Source: Armigeres subalbatus (taxonomy: Eukaryota > Arthropoda > Insecta > Diptera > Culicidae). From it: a stretch of 64,000 nt of DNA. The position numbers and the translations under genes were made by a program. Where the stretch lies: the NCBI RefSeq assembly GCF_024139115.2, contig NC_085141.1:37516120-37580119 (forward strand), in the 5' to 3' direction. Of this stretch, positions 1 through 11,900 are shown one piece after another; the first letter of the stretch is position 1; every line of letters begins with the position of its first letter. A model generated the notes under the pieces. That model saw only the letters and a program-made list of their open reading frames with translations, did no database searches and was not told the origin of the DNA.

Positions 1-480
1 CTCCCTTCTTCCATCTCTCGTCTTACTTTTTTTTCCTTCTTTCATCCTTTTTCTTTCTTCCTACATCCTTATTCTTTCTCTTCCTTCATTATTATTCTTT
101 CTCTTTTTTCTTCCTTATACTTTCTCTTCACTTCTTCCTTCTTCTTTCAGTTCTATATCTCACCAATCACTTCTTGATTCTCACTTTCCGATCATCATGT
201 CTCATTTCCCTCCTTTTTCGCACTTCTCAACTATAACATCTCACTTATCACTACTCATTTCCCACTTCTCATTTCTCTACTTGCCTGTCACTTGTTACTG
301 CACACACCTTAGTACTCAGTACTCACTTTTCTCCACTCTGTTTTCACTTTGAGCATCTCATTTCTTACTTCTCAGTTCTCCCTTTTCACAATTCACCTTG
401 AATATCTCATTTCTAACTTTACCTAATAAGAAACCGAATTTCAACTATTCGGCCAAACAGCGTCCGGTCCAATGACCCTA
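1..480. repeat. CT-rich degenerate 'TTCTCACTTCTC' repeat
   Basis: Low-complexity pyrimidine-rich DNA with recurring CTCATTTCTCAC-like words, ending beside ATTCGGCCAAACAG. The same pairing of a CTCAC array with GGCCGAAT words occurs at 10500-10660 and 39240-40480, so this is a dispersed composite repeat. No gene is seen in 1-659. Confidence 0.6.
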
Positions 481-659
481 TTTGTACATTTTAAACAAAT
501 ACAAGAAGCATTAGACAAAATTCACCAGTGCGAACAGAAAACAGGATTGGAAAAATGCGCTACAACATCGGTTCTAATTGTTTTTCTTGAACTCTTGCAT
601 TCATTGCGGTACACTCTATTTTTTCGCCGTGAATTAAAATAATCATAACGTTTAAAAAA

Positions 660-3600
660 CTAAAGATGGCTTCCGAGCCTTTTGGAAGGAGGCTTCCGAG
701 CCTCTTGAAAGGAGGCTTCCGAGCCTCTTGAAAGGAGGCTTCCGAGCCTCTTGAAAGGAGGCTTCCGAGCCTCTTGAAAGGAGGCTTCCGAGACTCTTGA
801 AAGGGGGCTTCCGAGCCTCTTGAAAGGAGGCTTCCGAGCCTCTTGAAAGGAGGCTTCCGAGCCTCTTGAAAGGAGGCCTGAGCCTCTTGAAAGGAGGCTT
901 CCTGAGCCTCTTGAAAGGAGGCTTCTGAGCCTCTTGAAAGGAGGCTTCTGAGCCTCTTGAAAGGAGGCTTCTGAGCCTCTTAAAAGGAGGCTTCTGAGCC
1001 TCTTAAAAGGAGGCTTCCGAGCCTCTTGAAAGGAGGCTTCCGAGCCTCTTGAAAGAAGGCTTCCGAGCCTCTTGAAAGGAGGCTTCCGAGCCTCTTGAAA
1101 GGAGGCTTCCGAGCCTCTTGAAAGGAGGCTTCCAAGCCTCTTGAAAGGAGGCTTCCGAGCCTTTTGAAAGGAGGCTTCCGAGCCTCTTGAAAGGAGGCTT
1201 CCGAGCCTCTTGAAAGGAGGCTTTCGAGCATTCTGAAGGAAGGCTTCCAAACATTTTGAAAGAAGGCTTCCAAACATTTTGAAAGGAGGCTTCCAAGCCT
1301 TGAAAGGGGGCTTCCGAGCCTCTTGAAAGGAGGCTTCCGAGCCTCTTGAGAGGAGGCTTCCGAGCCTCTTGAGAGGAGGCTTCCGAGCCTCTTGAAAGGA
1401 GGCTTCCGAGCCTCTTGAAAAGAGGCTTCCGAGCCTCTTGAGAGGAGGCTTCCGAGCCTCTTGAAAGGAGGCTTCCGAGCCTCTTGAAAGGAGGCTTCCG
1501 AGCCTCTTGAATGGAGGCTTCCGAGCCTCTTAAAAGGAGGCTTCCGAGCCTTTTGAAAGGAGGCTTCCGAGACTCTTGAAAGGAGGCTTCCGAGCCTCTT
1601 GAAAGGAGGCTTCCGAGCCTCTTGAAAGGAGGCTTCCGAGCCTCTTGAAAGAGGCTTTCGAGCATCCTGAAAAAAGGCTTCCAAACATTTTGAAAGAAGG
1701 CTTCCAAACATTTTGAAAGGAGGCTTCCAAGCCTTGAAAGGGGGCTTCCGAGCCTCTTGAAAGGAGGCTTCCGAGCCTCTTGAAAGGAGGCTTCCGAGCC
1801 TCTTGAGAGGAGGCTTCCGAGCCTCTTGAAAGGAGGCTTCCGAGCCTCTTGAAAGGAGGCTTCCGAGCCTCTTGAGAGGAGGCTTCCGAGCCTCTTGAGA
1901 GGAGGCTTCCGAGCCTCTTGAAAGGAGGCTTCCGAGCCTCTTGAATGGAGGCTTCCGAGCCTCTTAAAAGGAGGCTTCCGAGCCTTTTGAAAGGAGGCTT
2001 CCGAGACTCTTGAAAGGAGGCTTCCGAGCCTCTTGAAAGGAGGCTTCCGAGCCTCTTCAAAGGAGGCTTCCGAGCCTCTTGGAAGGAGGCTTGCGAGCCT
2101 CTTGAAAGGAGGCTTCCGAGCCTCTTGAAAGAGGCTTTCGAGCATCCTGAAAAAAGGCTTCCAAACATTTTGAAAGAAGGCTTCCAAACATTTTGAAAGG
2201 AGGCTTCGAAGCATCTTGGAAGGAAGCTTCCAAGCCTTGGAAGGGGGCTTCCGAGCCTCTTGCAAGGAGGCTTCCGAGCCTTTTGAAAGAAGACTTTCGA
2301 GCTGCTTGAAACGAGGCTTCCGAGACTCTTGAAAAGAGGCTTCCGAGCCTATTGACAGGAGGCTTCCGGGCCTCTTGAAAGGAGGCTTCCAAGCCTTTTG
2401 AAATGAGGCTTCCGAGCCTTTTGAAAGGAAGCTGCCAAGCCTCTTGAAAGGAGGCTTCCAATCCTCTTAAAAGAAGGTTTCCAAGCCTCTTGAAAGGAGG
2501 ATTCCAAGCCTCATGAAAGGAGGTTTCAGAGCCTCTTGAAGGAGGTTTCCAATCCTCTTAAAATAAGGTTTCCAGGCTTCTTGAAAGGAGACTTCCGAGC
2601 CGCTTAAAAGGAGGCTTCCGAGCCTCTTGAAAGGAGGCTTCCAAGCCTCTTGATAGGAGGCTTCCGAGCCTCTTGAAAGAAGGTTTCCTAGTTATTAAAA
2701 GGAGGCTTCCGAGCATCTTGAAAGGAGGCTTCCGAGCCTCTTGAAAGGAGGCTTTCGAGCCTCTTGAAAGGAGGCTTTCGAGCCTCTTAAAGGAGGCTTC
2801 CGAGCCTCTTGAAAGGAGGCTTCCGAGCCTCTTGAAAGGAGGTTTCCCTAGCAGCACACATGCTTCACATAGGTTGCTGCAACTCATATGTGACCAGATT
2901 TAGTCACAATCAAGTTGCTGCAACCATTTTTGTCTGACTTGTGCTGCTCGGGTTCCGAGCCTCTTGAAAGGAGGCTTTCGAGCCGCTTGAAAGGAGGCTT
3001 CCGAGGCTCTTGAAAGGAGGCTTCCGAGGCTCTTGAAAGGAGGCTTCCGAGCCTCTTGAAAGGAGGCTTCCGAGCCTCTTGAAAGGAGGCTTCCGAACCT
3101 CTTGAAAGGAGGCTTCCGAGCCTCTCGAAAGGAGGCTTCCGAGCCTCTTGAAAGAAGGCATCCGAGCCTCTTGAAAGGAGGCTTGCGAGCCCTTATTAAA
3201 GGAGGCTTCCAAGCCTCTTGAGAGGGGGCTTTCGAGCCTCTTGAGAGGAAGCTTTCGAGCCTCATCAAAGAAGGCTTCCGAGCCTCTTGAAAGGAGGCTT
3301 CTGTGCCTCTTGAGAGGAGGCTTCCGAGCCTTTCAAAGGAAGCTTCCGAGCCTCTTGAAAGGAGGTTTACGAGCCTCTTGAAAGGAGGCTTCCGAGCCTC
3401 TTGAAAGGAGACTTCCGAGGCTCTTGAAAAGAGGTTTCTTGGAAAGAGGCTTCTGAACCTCGTGAAAGGAGGCTTCCGAGCCTCTTGAAAAGAATCTTCC
3501 GACGCTCTTAAAAGGAGACTTTCGAGCCTCTTGAAAGGATGTTTCCTGAGCCTCTTGAAAGGAGGCTTTCTGGGCTCTTGAAGGAGGTCTCCGGGCCTCT

Positions 3601-4475
3601 TGGAAGGAGGCTTCCGAGCCTCTTGAAAGAAGGCTTCTGAGCTTTTTGCAAGGATGCTTTGGATTCTCTTGAAAGGAGGCTTCCGAGCCTCTTGAAAGGA
3701 GGCTTCCAATCCTCCTAAAAAAGGTTTCCATGCCTCTTGAAAGGAGGTTTCCAGCCCTCTTAAAATAAGGTTTCCAAGCCTCTTGAAAGGAAACTTCCGA
3801 GCCTCTTGAAAGGAGGTTTCCGATTCTCTTGAAAGGAGGCTTCCGAAACTCTTGAAAGTAGGCTTCCGAACCTCTTGAAAGGAGGCTTCAAGACCTCTTG
3901 AAAGGAGGCTTCTGAGCCTCTTGAAAGGAGGCTTCCGAACTTTTGAGAGGAGGCTTCCAAGCCTCTTGAAAGGAGGCTTCCAAACATCTTGAAAGGAGGC
4001 TTCCGAGCTTCTTGAAAGTATGCTTCCGAGTCTCTTGAAAGAGGGTTTCCGAGTCTCTTAAAAGGAGGCTTCCGAGCCTCTTGAAAGTAGGCTTCCGAGC
4101 CTCTTGAAAGTAGCCTTCCGAGCCTCTTGAAAGGGGGCTTCCGAGCTTCTTGAAAAGAGCTCTTGAAAGGAGGCTTCCGAGCCTCTTGAAAGGAGGCTTC
4201 CGAGCCTCTTGAAAGGAGGCTTCCGAGCCTCTTGAAAGGGGGCTTCCGAGCCTCTTGAAAGGGGGCTTCCGAGCCTCTTGAAAGGGGGCTTCCGAGCCTC
4301 TTGAAAGGGGGCTTCCGAGCCTCTTGAAAGGAGACTTCCGAGCCTCTTGAAGGGAGGCTTGCTAGCCTCTGGAAAGAAGGCTTCCGGGCCTCTTGAAAGG
4401 AGACTTTCGAGCCTCTTGAAAGCAGACTTTCGAGCCTCTTGAAAGGAGCCTCTTGAAAGAAGGCTTCCGAACAAC
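660..4475. repeat. 23-bp minisatellite array (about 3.8 kb)
   Basis: Tandem copies of a 23-bp unit, roughly CTTGAAAGGAGGCTTCCGAG plus CCT, with substitutions and small indels. Each unit contains GAGGCT-TCCG-AGCCTC, a 6-bp stem with a four-base loop. Because 23 is not a multiple of 3 and the minus strand has no stop in any phase, all three minus frames stay open for long stretches and translate to a 23-residue repeat. This explains the apparent proteins here. Variant blocks recur at about 1222, 1652 and 2130, giving a higher-order period of about 430-480 bp. Copies decay toward 4475. Related decayed copies occur at 17660-17890. Confidence 0.92.
2850..2948. mobile_element. 99-bp MITE-like insertion inside the minisatellite
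   Basis: A 99-bp stretch unlike the 23-bp unit begins AGCAGCACA and ends TGTGCTGCT (inverted ends). It also has an internal GTTGCTGCAAC repeated in inverted sense. It interrupts the array; flanking minisatellite units resume on both sides. No target duplication is clear. Confidence 0.55.
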
Positions 4476-4486
4476 ATGAATAGTGT

Positions 4487-5394
4487 AGAAAAAATTCATA
4501 AATTCATCGATTCTGTTTAAATAACAAACAAACAACTGCAACTGTTGGAATATGTATCCTCCAATTGAAGCACAACTAGACATAAAAGGTCAACCAGGAG
4601 TAGCCACAAAATCAACATGCGAAGTGAAGAAAGAAATGATGAGGACGTAATATACGATAGGATTTCACAAGAATACCATTATAGAGAATCAGGAGATGCA
4701 CAAGAAAGTGCACAAACAGCGATGAAGAGGTACAGAAATGAGAAGGCAGTCAGAGCAATGGCAGCAATCCAGTAATTGTATCTGAATCTTTAAACCAAAA
4801 TGAAGATTGTTAAAGGTCTGATAAAAAAAAACAATCAGATCAGATGTTTCAGTTTGTCCCATTTTCAATTTTTCCCATTTCCTCAGTAGACAAGAGAGAT
4901 GAACGGGGAGATAAAATGTTTGTATGTAATGACATTTTTGCTCTTGCTTGGGAGTCGCACACTTTGTATGTAAGATTATGTGCATTATGTAATATAGAAT
5001 AAAAAATAGCATGAAAAAAACCTTACATGGGGCGAGGGCGTTAAAAACCCAGAAGAATACTTTCGTAATAAGTGTACGGCTAAATGGACTGATTTCGCAG
5101 CCTTACAGAGAATTGAGCTATCTGTACTGGATGACGGAAACTGTACCTACAACTAGTATTAACTTTCCAAGCATCGCCTTGTGCATTATGAAAAATCAGA
5201 AAGTCAAAAATATAAATCTTCATTAGTGGATAACAGACCACTGGATTTGTCCAGACAGACAATTTTAATTTGGACGATAATAACAACTGGCAAACCTAAG
5301 CCACACATAACAATTACAAAAACCCGCCAGTAACAAACCGATGACAACCAGGACACGTAAACAGTCAGTAGAACGCCACAACACACCAACAGAC
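4487..5394. other. LpR intron or 3' region, nothing recognised
   Basis: AT-rich single-copy-looking DNA between the minisatellite and the spacer exon. Short open frames on both strands lack domains, coding bias and splice context. The missing transmembrane and tail exons of LpR were searched for here by eye (NPxY motif) and not found. Confidence 0.4.
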
Positions 5395-5426
5395 CTTGGT
5401 ACTTCCGGCAAAGCCATCGAACGTAC

Positions 5427-5907
5427 TCGAAAGACGCGTGCAGTTCATTTCCGTAGATGTCACGATTGCCCCCGTCCGGTCCACCAATGTCAGCCACCTT
5501 ATCCATAAACAGGGTCTCAAGCATGTTGAACCGCTTCCGGTATTCCCAGTAGCTGTATTCGTCGGATCCCTCTTCATGGTTCTGATAGTCGGTGTCTGTG
5601 GGGTCATTCTGAGGGGACTTTGTCGTGTGTTCGTCTTCATGGTCTGCTTTGATTGTCGTCGCGGTGGCCGTCTTTGGTTCGTCATTCAGCGAATGCTTGA
5701 CTGGGGGTCCCCGAGTAGTTACTTTCACTCGACGCCGATTGAAATAGGATCGATGCAGGACGGTTTTGTTGACCGTTTTGATGGATTTTAGAGTAGCAAT
5801 TAGCGCTTCGATGCGGGTTAGATTGGTGCAAATGACCCCAATGTGCAGGCTGTTGCTGAATGAGGGTTGGGTGGGTGGCGGTGACGATGATGATGGTGAT
5901 GAGGAAG
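5427..5907 (-). CDS. LpR: LpR exon (probable): long acidic spacer
   Basis: After a 14.7-kb intron the next candidate exon opens at ATTCAAG|CT in the frame needed by the previous exon (TCT, Ser). It begins with a Ser/Pro run, continues through [17 protein letters not shown], a basic stretch NRRRVKV and an acidic stretch [19 protein letters not shown], and ends [12 protein letters not shown] at donor GA|GTACGT (5426). A second donor, CCAAG|GTCTGT, would end it at 5395. G/C at third positions is high to about 5400 and then drops, which supports an end near there. Read-through continues open to a stop at 5204 across two hydrophobic segments. No homologue was recalled for the middle part; assignment rests on frame, composition and position. 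Confidence 0.55.
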
Positions 5908-8900
5908 CTTGAATGAAGCCGATGATAAGTAAGCATAGGTCATGTTATTATAATGGGCAGAAAAAATGGGAGAAAAGTTGATAAATTATCGTTTTTCGGA
6001 AATAGTTCAGTGTTTCGCCATGTATTGTGCAGAAATATAATTGTCTTTATGGATTACTCTTAGATACATATTTTTGCCACTACACTATCACTCAACAAAC
6101 TGGTTGCATGCATTTTATGAGAAGTTTACTTGTAAAAGGAAGTTACTTTTGTACATCGATAATGTTGTCTCTGATCTCGTGACCAGTATTTAGTTTACGA
6201 TTCAAACCAAATTTAGAACAGCAGCATCGAAGGCGGAGGGGGTTCTTTTATATGACCGACAAGGTCCCTGTGGAAGTCGTTTCCCGGCCATTATAGTAGA
6301 ACAATATGTAAACTCGGTTGTAATTTGAGTATTCTATAAGCATTTACACATTTGGATCAGTTAGACAATAAGATCGTATTCGAGAGCATTAGTTAATACC
6401 AAAAGAAGGTTAATATACTTCCTGGTTACCTGTCAAAACCATGCCTATTGCAGGTTTCGATTGACTTGCAACATAATTAACTACACAACATCCGCAAAAA
6501 ATTAACCCGGAGCTCTGGGTTCACTTCGAAAAAGCAAACTTTGGCAACTTAGTCATCTCCCTAGTGCTTGGTTCATCGGCAGCAGCAGGCATCAAAAGTC
6601 AGGCCCAATTACAGATCCAACGCGCACAGGGAATGTGATTAATTTTCCTCAGAAAGAACGCGCGAAAAATAGCGGAAAATTGAACTTCTGCGGAGCGAAA
6701 GTTCCTGCGTCCCCACCGATTCTCCTACTTCGTGAGGTACCCATAAACTTCCTGCAATGGATGAGGCTAATTTTTGGCACCGCTCTCTCTTTTTCTTATA
6801 CATTACCCAAGCAGATGCGTCGCCGGAATCGATGTGCTGGTGAAGACGGAATCGAGGAAGTGCAAATACGATGGAATTCAGTCGTACAGAGTGCTCCATC
6901 CAGTAATGAAAGTTTTTGTGCAAAATGAGAAAAAATCGTTTTAATTTCTCACATTATTAAACAGTACTCCAAACTAAAAAAAATAGTGGGCTTTCTATGT
7001 ACATACTTCATTATGTCAGAACGAAGTTTCAAATAAAATCCATAAAGAAACGTGGAGACGCATGGTTGCTGATTGTGTTTTTTTAATTTCTTTATTATAG
7101 TGATTTTTCAAAAATTATAGAGTTCATCACTATTGCTGATTGTGTTTGGTTGTTCAATACAAAAGCTTTTACTGTGAAAAACGAACAAGCTCTTGTGCAG
7201 CGGAAAAAGAACAATATTTTTAATCATGATGAATTATTCAATATCGTATGATGTAAGGACCCAAGCTTCCGACAAATCTAAACCAGCGCACTCTGTTATT
7301 CTCTTTTCTACCCATAGAGGAAACTTGTATAATTACACATAAAAAGAAGACATTCCGGACTGTTGTGCCAAGCCGCCAACCAGGCTGCTGCCACTAGATG
7401 AAGATGGACGTGAACAAGTCGAGCAGTTTTATGATTAATTGTGTTATTTTCGTTCAACCCCCTCCGCCATGATGAAGGCGCTTGCAGCAGGGAGCGCGCG
7501 AGCGGTCAAAGAAACGATGCAAAACTATGTCTAACGGAAGTGTCTTGATGTTTTTACCCGAGCTATCGGGAATAGCGGCGAAAGAAGGTTGATAGCAGGG
7601 GAGGTGGAAGAAGTTCAAGAAACAAAAAGCGAAAAAGTTGTTCAATTTGGAGGTGCAAAGTTGAAAGTTAATTTGATGGCGGGAAAAAGCGCAATTAGTT
7701 GCGTCAGGCACGAAGTTGTTTTTTATGGGAAATGCCGTTATGAATGAGGCCGTTTACGGGGATTATGATCGTCAGTCATCACTACATTTAAATAGTCCTT
7801 TTAACTGAATTCCAAGGTAAGTTAAAACCTATGCAACTTTCTCATTGAAAATTGCTAATATGATTTTGGTTTTCTAAGGGAAAAATCAGTTTTATGGAAA
7901 GTTTCCATCATTTATGAAACAATTATAGTTATTAATTGCTTGAACTTACATTTTCACATTTTTCTGGCGCGCATTCCCATCAAGCAATTTTCGAACTGTA
8001 TTTCATCAATTTTTCGCCAATTGGATTGTATAATTAGGATAGTTTTGATCACCGCGTGACTCTATCGAAATTAATTTATTGGTTTTTTTCGATGATTATT
8101 ATACTACTCAAACCGAAAGGGAGTAGATGAAAGTAATGAAGAGAATAAGATTCAATTAGGGCGAAGTATGGGCTTGCGAGAGCTATGCGTGAAGAGATTT
8201 AGCGCGCTCTTATATCAATTTCTGACAATATGCCATGAGTCAATAGAACTGTTTACTGTTTGTTAGGAAATGTTTCGTAGGAAATTACTCCAGAAGTTCC
8301 TCCCGAAATTCTTCCAAGAGTAGCTTCCATAGGAAGCTTCTTCGGTAATTCCTCCCGAAATTCTTCCAAGAGTAGCTTCTTCGGAAATTCCTCCAGAATA
8401 TACTTCGGGAGTACATCCAGGAATTCCTCCAAGAATTCCAATACCTCCTTCTGCGGAAAATCCACTTGAAAGTCATCTACAAATTTATCCCGAGATTCCT
8501 TCAGGAGTTATTCCTGAAATTCACGCAAGAGTTCTTCGAGAAACTTCTGCAGAAGTACTTTCGATAATTCCTCCGGAAATCGCTCAAAGAGTCCCTACGG
8601 AAATTCTGCAAGTATTTCTTCCGGAAATTCCTCAAGGAGAATCAAGGAGACCCTAGGAGTTTCGTCCAGATATTGACGATTTTTGCTGAAAATTCATTCA
8701 AGAGTTCCTACGGACTAACTGAAAGAGTTCTTCCAAAAATTCTTCCAGGAGTTCCTCCAGAAATTACTACAAAAACTATTTCGGATGTACCTCCCGGAGT
8801 ATCTTCGTAAATCCTTCAAGAAGTTCTTCCAGACATTCCTCCAAGAGGTCTACTGGAAAATCCTCAAGGAGTACCTTCGGAAGTTAATGCTCAAATTCCT

Positions 8901-11900
8901 CCGGAAGCTCCTTCAAGAGTTGCTGCGGGAGGTCCGCCAGGAGTTCTGCCCGAAATTTCTCTCGAAATTCCCCCAGGAGTTTTTCCAAAAATTCTTTAAC
9001 GAGTTCCTACGGAAATTCCTTCCTAAATTCACATTTCTCCGGAAATTCCTACAAGAGTTCATACAGAAAGTCTGACAGGAGCTTTTTTTTCGAAAATTTC
9101 TTCATAAATTCCTCCTGAGATTCCTCCAAGAGCTCTTTCAGAATTTCTATCCTGAAATTCCTCCAAGAGATCCTTCGGTAATTCTTCCAGAAATTCCTGT
9201 GGAAATTCCTCTAATTCCATCGGATATTTATTTAGGAATTCATTACGAAATATTCCGAAAGAGTTCCTACTGAAAGTCCGCCATGAGTTCTTTCAGAAAT
9301 GTCGAGTTAGCTCTGCAGGATTTAATGAAATAATAATAATGGTATTCCCCCAGATATTCCTCTAGGAGGACCGTCGGACATTCCACTGGGAGTTCCTTGG
9401 GATATTTTTCCAAGAATTCTTCCAGACATCACTCCCAAAATTTAAACAGGAGTTCTTTTAAACAATATTCTTCTTGGAGTTCCTCCGGAAATTTGTCCCA
9501 AAATTCGTGATGAAGTGCCTTCAGCACTTCCTATAGCCATTATTCTCAAAGGATTTGAGAATGTTTCCAACCTGAAAGCATACTAGACGGGGCCGAGAAT
9601 CAAACTCGCCATCTCCAGATTGACGATCCTTTGCTCGCTAGGCTATTGTACACCCCCTGTGTCAACATTCCTTTTAGGAGATTTTAATTTTAAATTGGTA
9701 ACTCAATATGGGGACACTTGATCTCTCATTAGTCACTCATACAAAAAATTTGACGAAAAAAAATGTTTTCAGTTAAAAGCTTTGTAAATTTGACAAACTT
9801 GATGAATAGTTGATTCGAAAAATATTCTTTGAGTAGATAAAGGGAATTCGAATTCAATAACAAAAATCGTTCATTCACAGCAAGTCGTGAAATCTACATA
9901 TTTAAAAATTCAGCGTGCACCTTTCTACTTCTATCAAACCAAGTTCTTGGAGAGTGATCAATTCCTCTCGAATATTTCAAAAATTTGATTTTTGACAATC
10001 GATTGTATATAAAAAAACAATTAACATACCATCTTACATCAGTAAAAAGTTCAATTATTTGTTTATTTATTTTTATCTGTGAGAAAGGGGGATCAAGACC
10101 GTCCAGTCTCCCCTAACTTTCAAGGAATGACAGTTGTGCCATGTAGCATAAGAACAAACTGTTGGCCCCATATAGTTTTAAAATGCAAATTAAAAATTCC
10201 TACGACCATGCCATTCTTTTTACCCAGAACAAACTAACTAACGAATAGGAACACGGTCGAACACGCATCAATTGATTAACTTCTTGGCCGCACAAAGCAC
10301 AACGATACCAGATCGTTCGACGTGTCTTTGAACCGAGCATGAACACTACTCACCATGCATGCCCGGTGGCATATACAAACTATTGAGGATCGCGTTTTAG
10401 ACGACCGAGCAGACGCGTAGCACTCAGTACGTACTTCCCGTTGGCTACCGCAAGCTATGGAAGATCGCATTTGTCTCGAACAGAGATTAATACTAGCCCA
10501 TTTGGTCGAAAAAGTCGTTAGTCCGAGTAGATCATCTGGCCGAAAATGACGTTTTGCCCAAATGGTCGCTTGAACGAAAGGGCCATTCGGCTGAGCGGGT
10601 CATATGGCCGAAAATATAAGAGAAGAGAAATGAGAGATGAAAAGTGAGAAATGAGAAGTAAGACTTCCCAACAAACAATTTAAGTTGAATAGAACAATTG
10701 AACAATTTAAGTTTTTAAGCTGAAGAAGACAATGTCTAGCTAAATAGGCCCTTTATCAGCCCAAGTCCTAGTGTTAGGTGAGACGCTAAACAGCCCTGAC
10801 ACAACGGACCTCCGACGAGACAGGAGGTTTGCACAGGCCCAATAAGCCACCTTTAAAAACAACCATTACGAACGACAAAGAAGATAATACGACTCGATAC
10901 AATCGGCAACATGGAACTGCAAGTCGCTAGGCTTCGCAGGTTGCGACAGGATAATCTACGATAAATTACATCCCCGCAACTTCAACGTCGTAGCGCTGCA
11001 GAAAATCTGCTGGACAGGACAAAAAGTGTGGAAAAGCGGACATCGAGCGGCTACCTTCTACCAAAGTTGTGGCACCACTAACGAGTTGGGAACCGGCTTC
11101 ACCGGCAAGATGCGCCAACACGTGATTGGGTGGCAGCCAATCAACGCAAAGATGTGCAAGCTGAGGATAAAAGGCCGTTTCTTCAACTATAGCATCATCA
11201 ACGTGTACTACCCACACGAAGGAAGACCCGACGACGAGAAAGGAGCGTTCTATGCACAGCTGGAGCAGACATACGATAGATGCCCACTGCGGGACGTCAA
11301 TATCGTTATCGGTGACATGAACGCTCAGGTAGGAAGGAAGGAAATGTATAGACCGGTCATCGGACCGGATAGTCTGCATACTGTATCGAACGGTAGTCTC
11401 CCCCGGAATGGTAGTCCGAAGCACTTTTTCCACAAGACCACATGGAAATCATCTAATCAAGTAACGGAAAACAAAATCAACCACGTTTAAATCGACGGTA
11501 AATTCTTCTCCAACATTAGGAACGTACGCACCGCAGTGCGAATATTGAATCCGACCACTACCTCGTTGCAGTATGTCTGCGCTCAAAACTCTCGACGGTA
11601 TACAACACGCATCGGAGTCGTCCACCGCGGCTAAACATTTGGCGGCTACAAGAAGGTAGACCAGCCCAAGACTACGGGCAGCAGCTGGAAGTGGCACTCC
11701 CAACGGAAGAGCAGCTAGGCGCAGCGTCTCATGAAGATGGCTGGAAAGATATTTGATCCGCCATTGCACTATGCTCCAGGATACAGATTTACGCTGAAAG
11801 ATACATTTTACGCCAAAACTATATTTTTTAGAAAAAAAACTGTTGTTCTACAAAATTGTTCGAAATAGTAAGGCCATCATTATGGTGCAACCAAGAAATA

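Noticed and set aside
660..4475. Long minus-strand open frames (up to 420 codons) with repeated Ser/Arg/Lys-rich peptides
   Set aside because: All three frames are open because the 23-bp unit has no minus-strand stop. There is no start context, domain or codon bias independent of the repeat.
660..4475. CRISPR-like regular array
   Set aside because: Units are contiguous with no unique spacers, in a eukaryotic genome; it is a minisatellite.
5682..5936. Minus-strand frame with a signal-peptide-like start ([12 protein letters not shown])
   Set aside because: It overlaps the LpR spacer exon in a different phase, and the phase-matched acceptor at 5907 supports the other frame.
8785..9075. 96-codon plus-strand frame rich in Phe, Leu and Lys
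   Set aside because: It follows the degenerate GAAATTCCTCCA repeat and has no domain.
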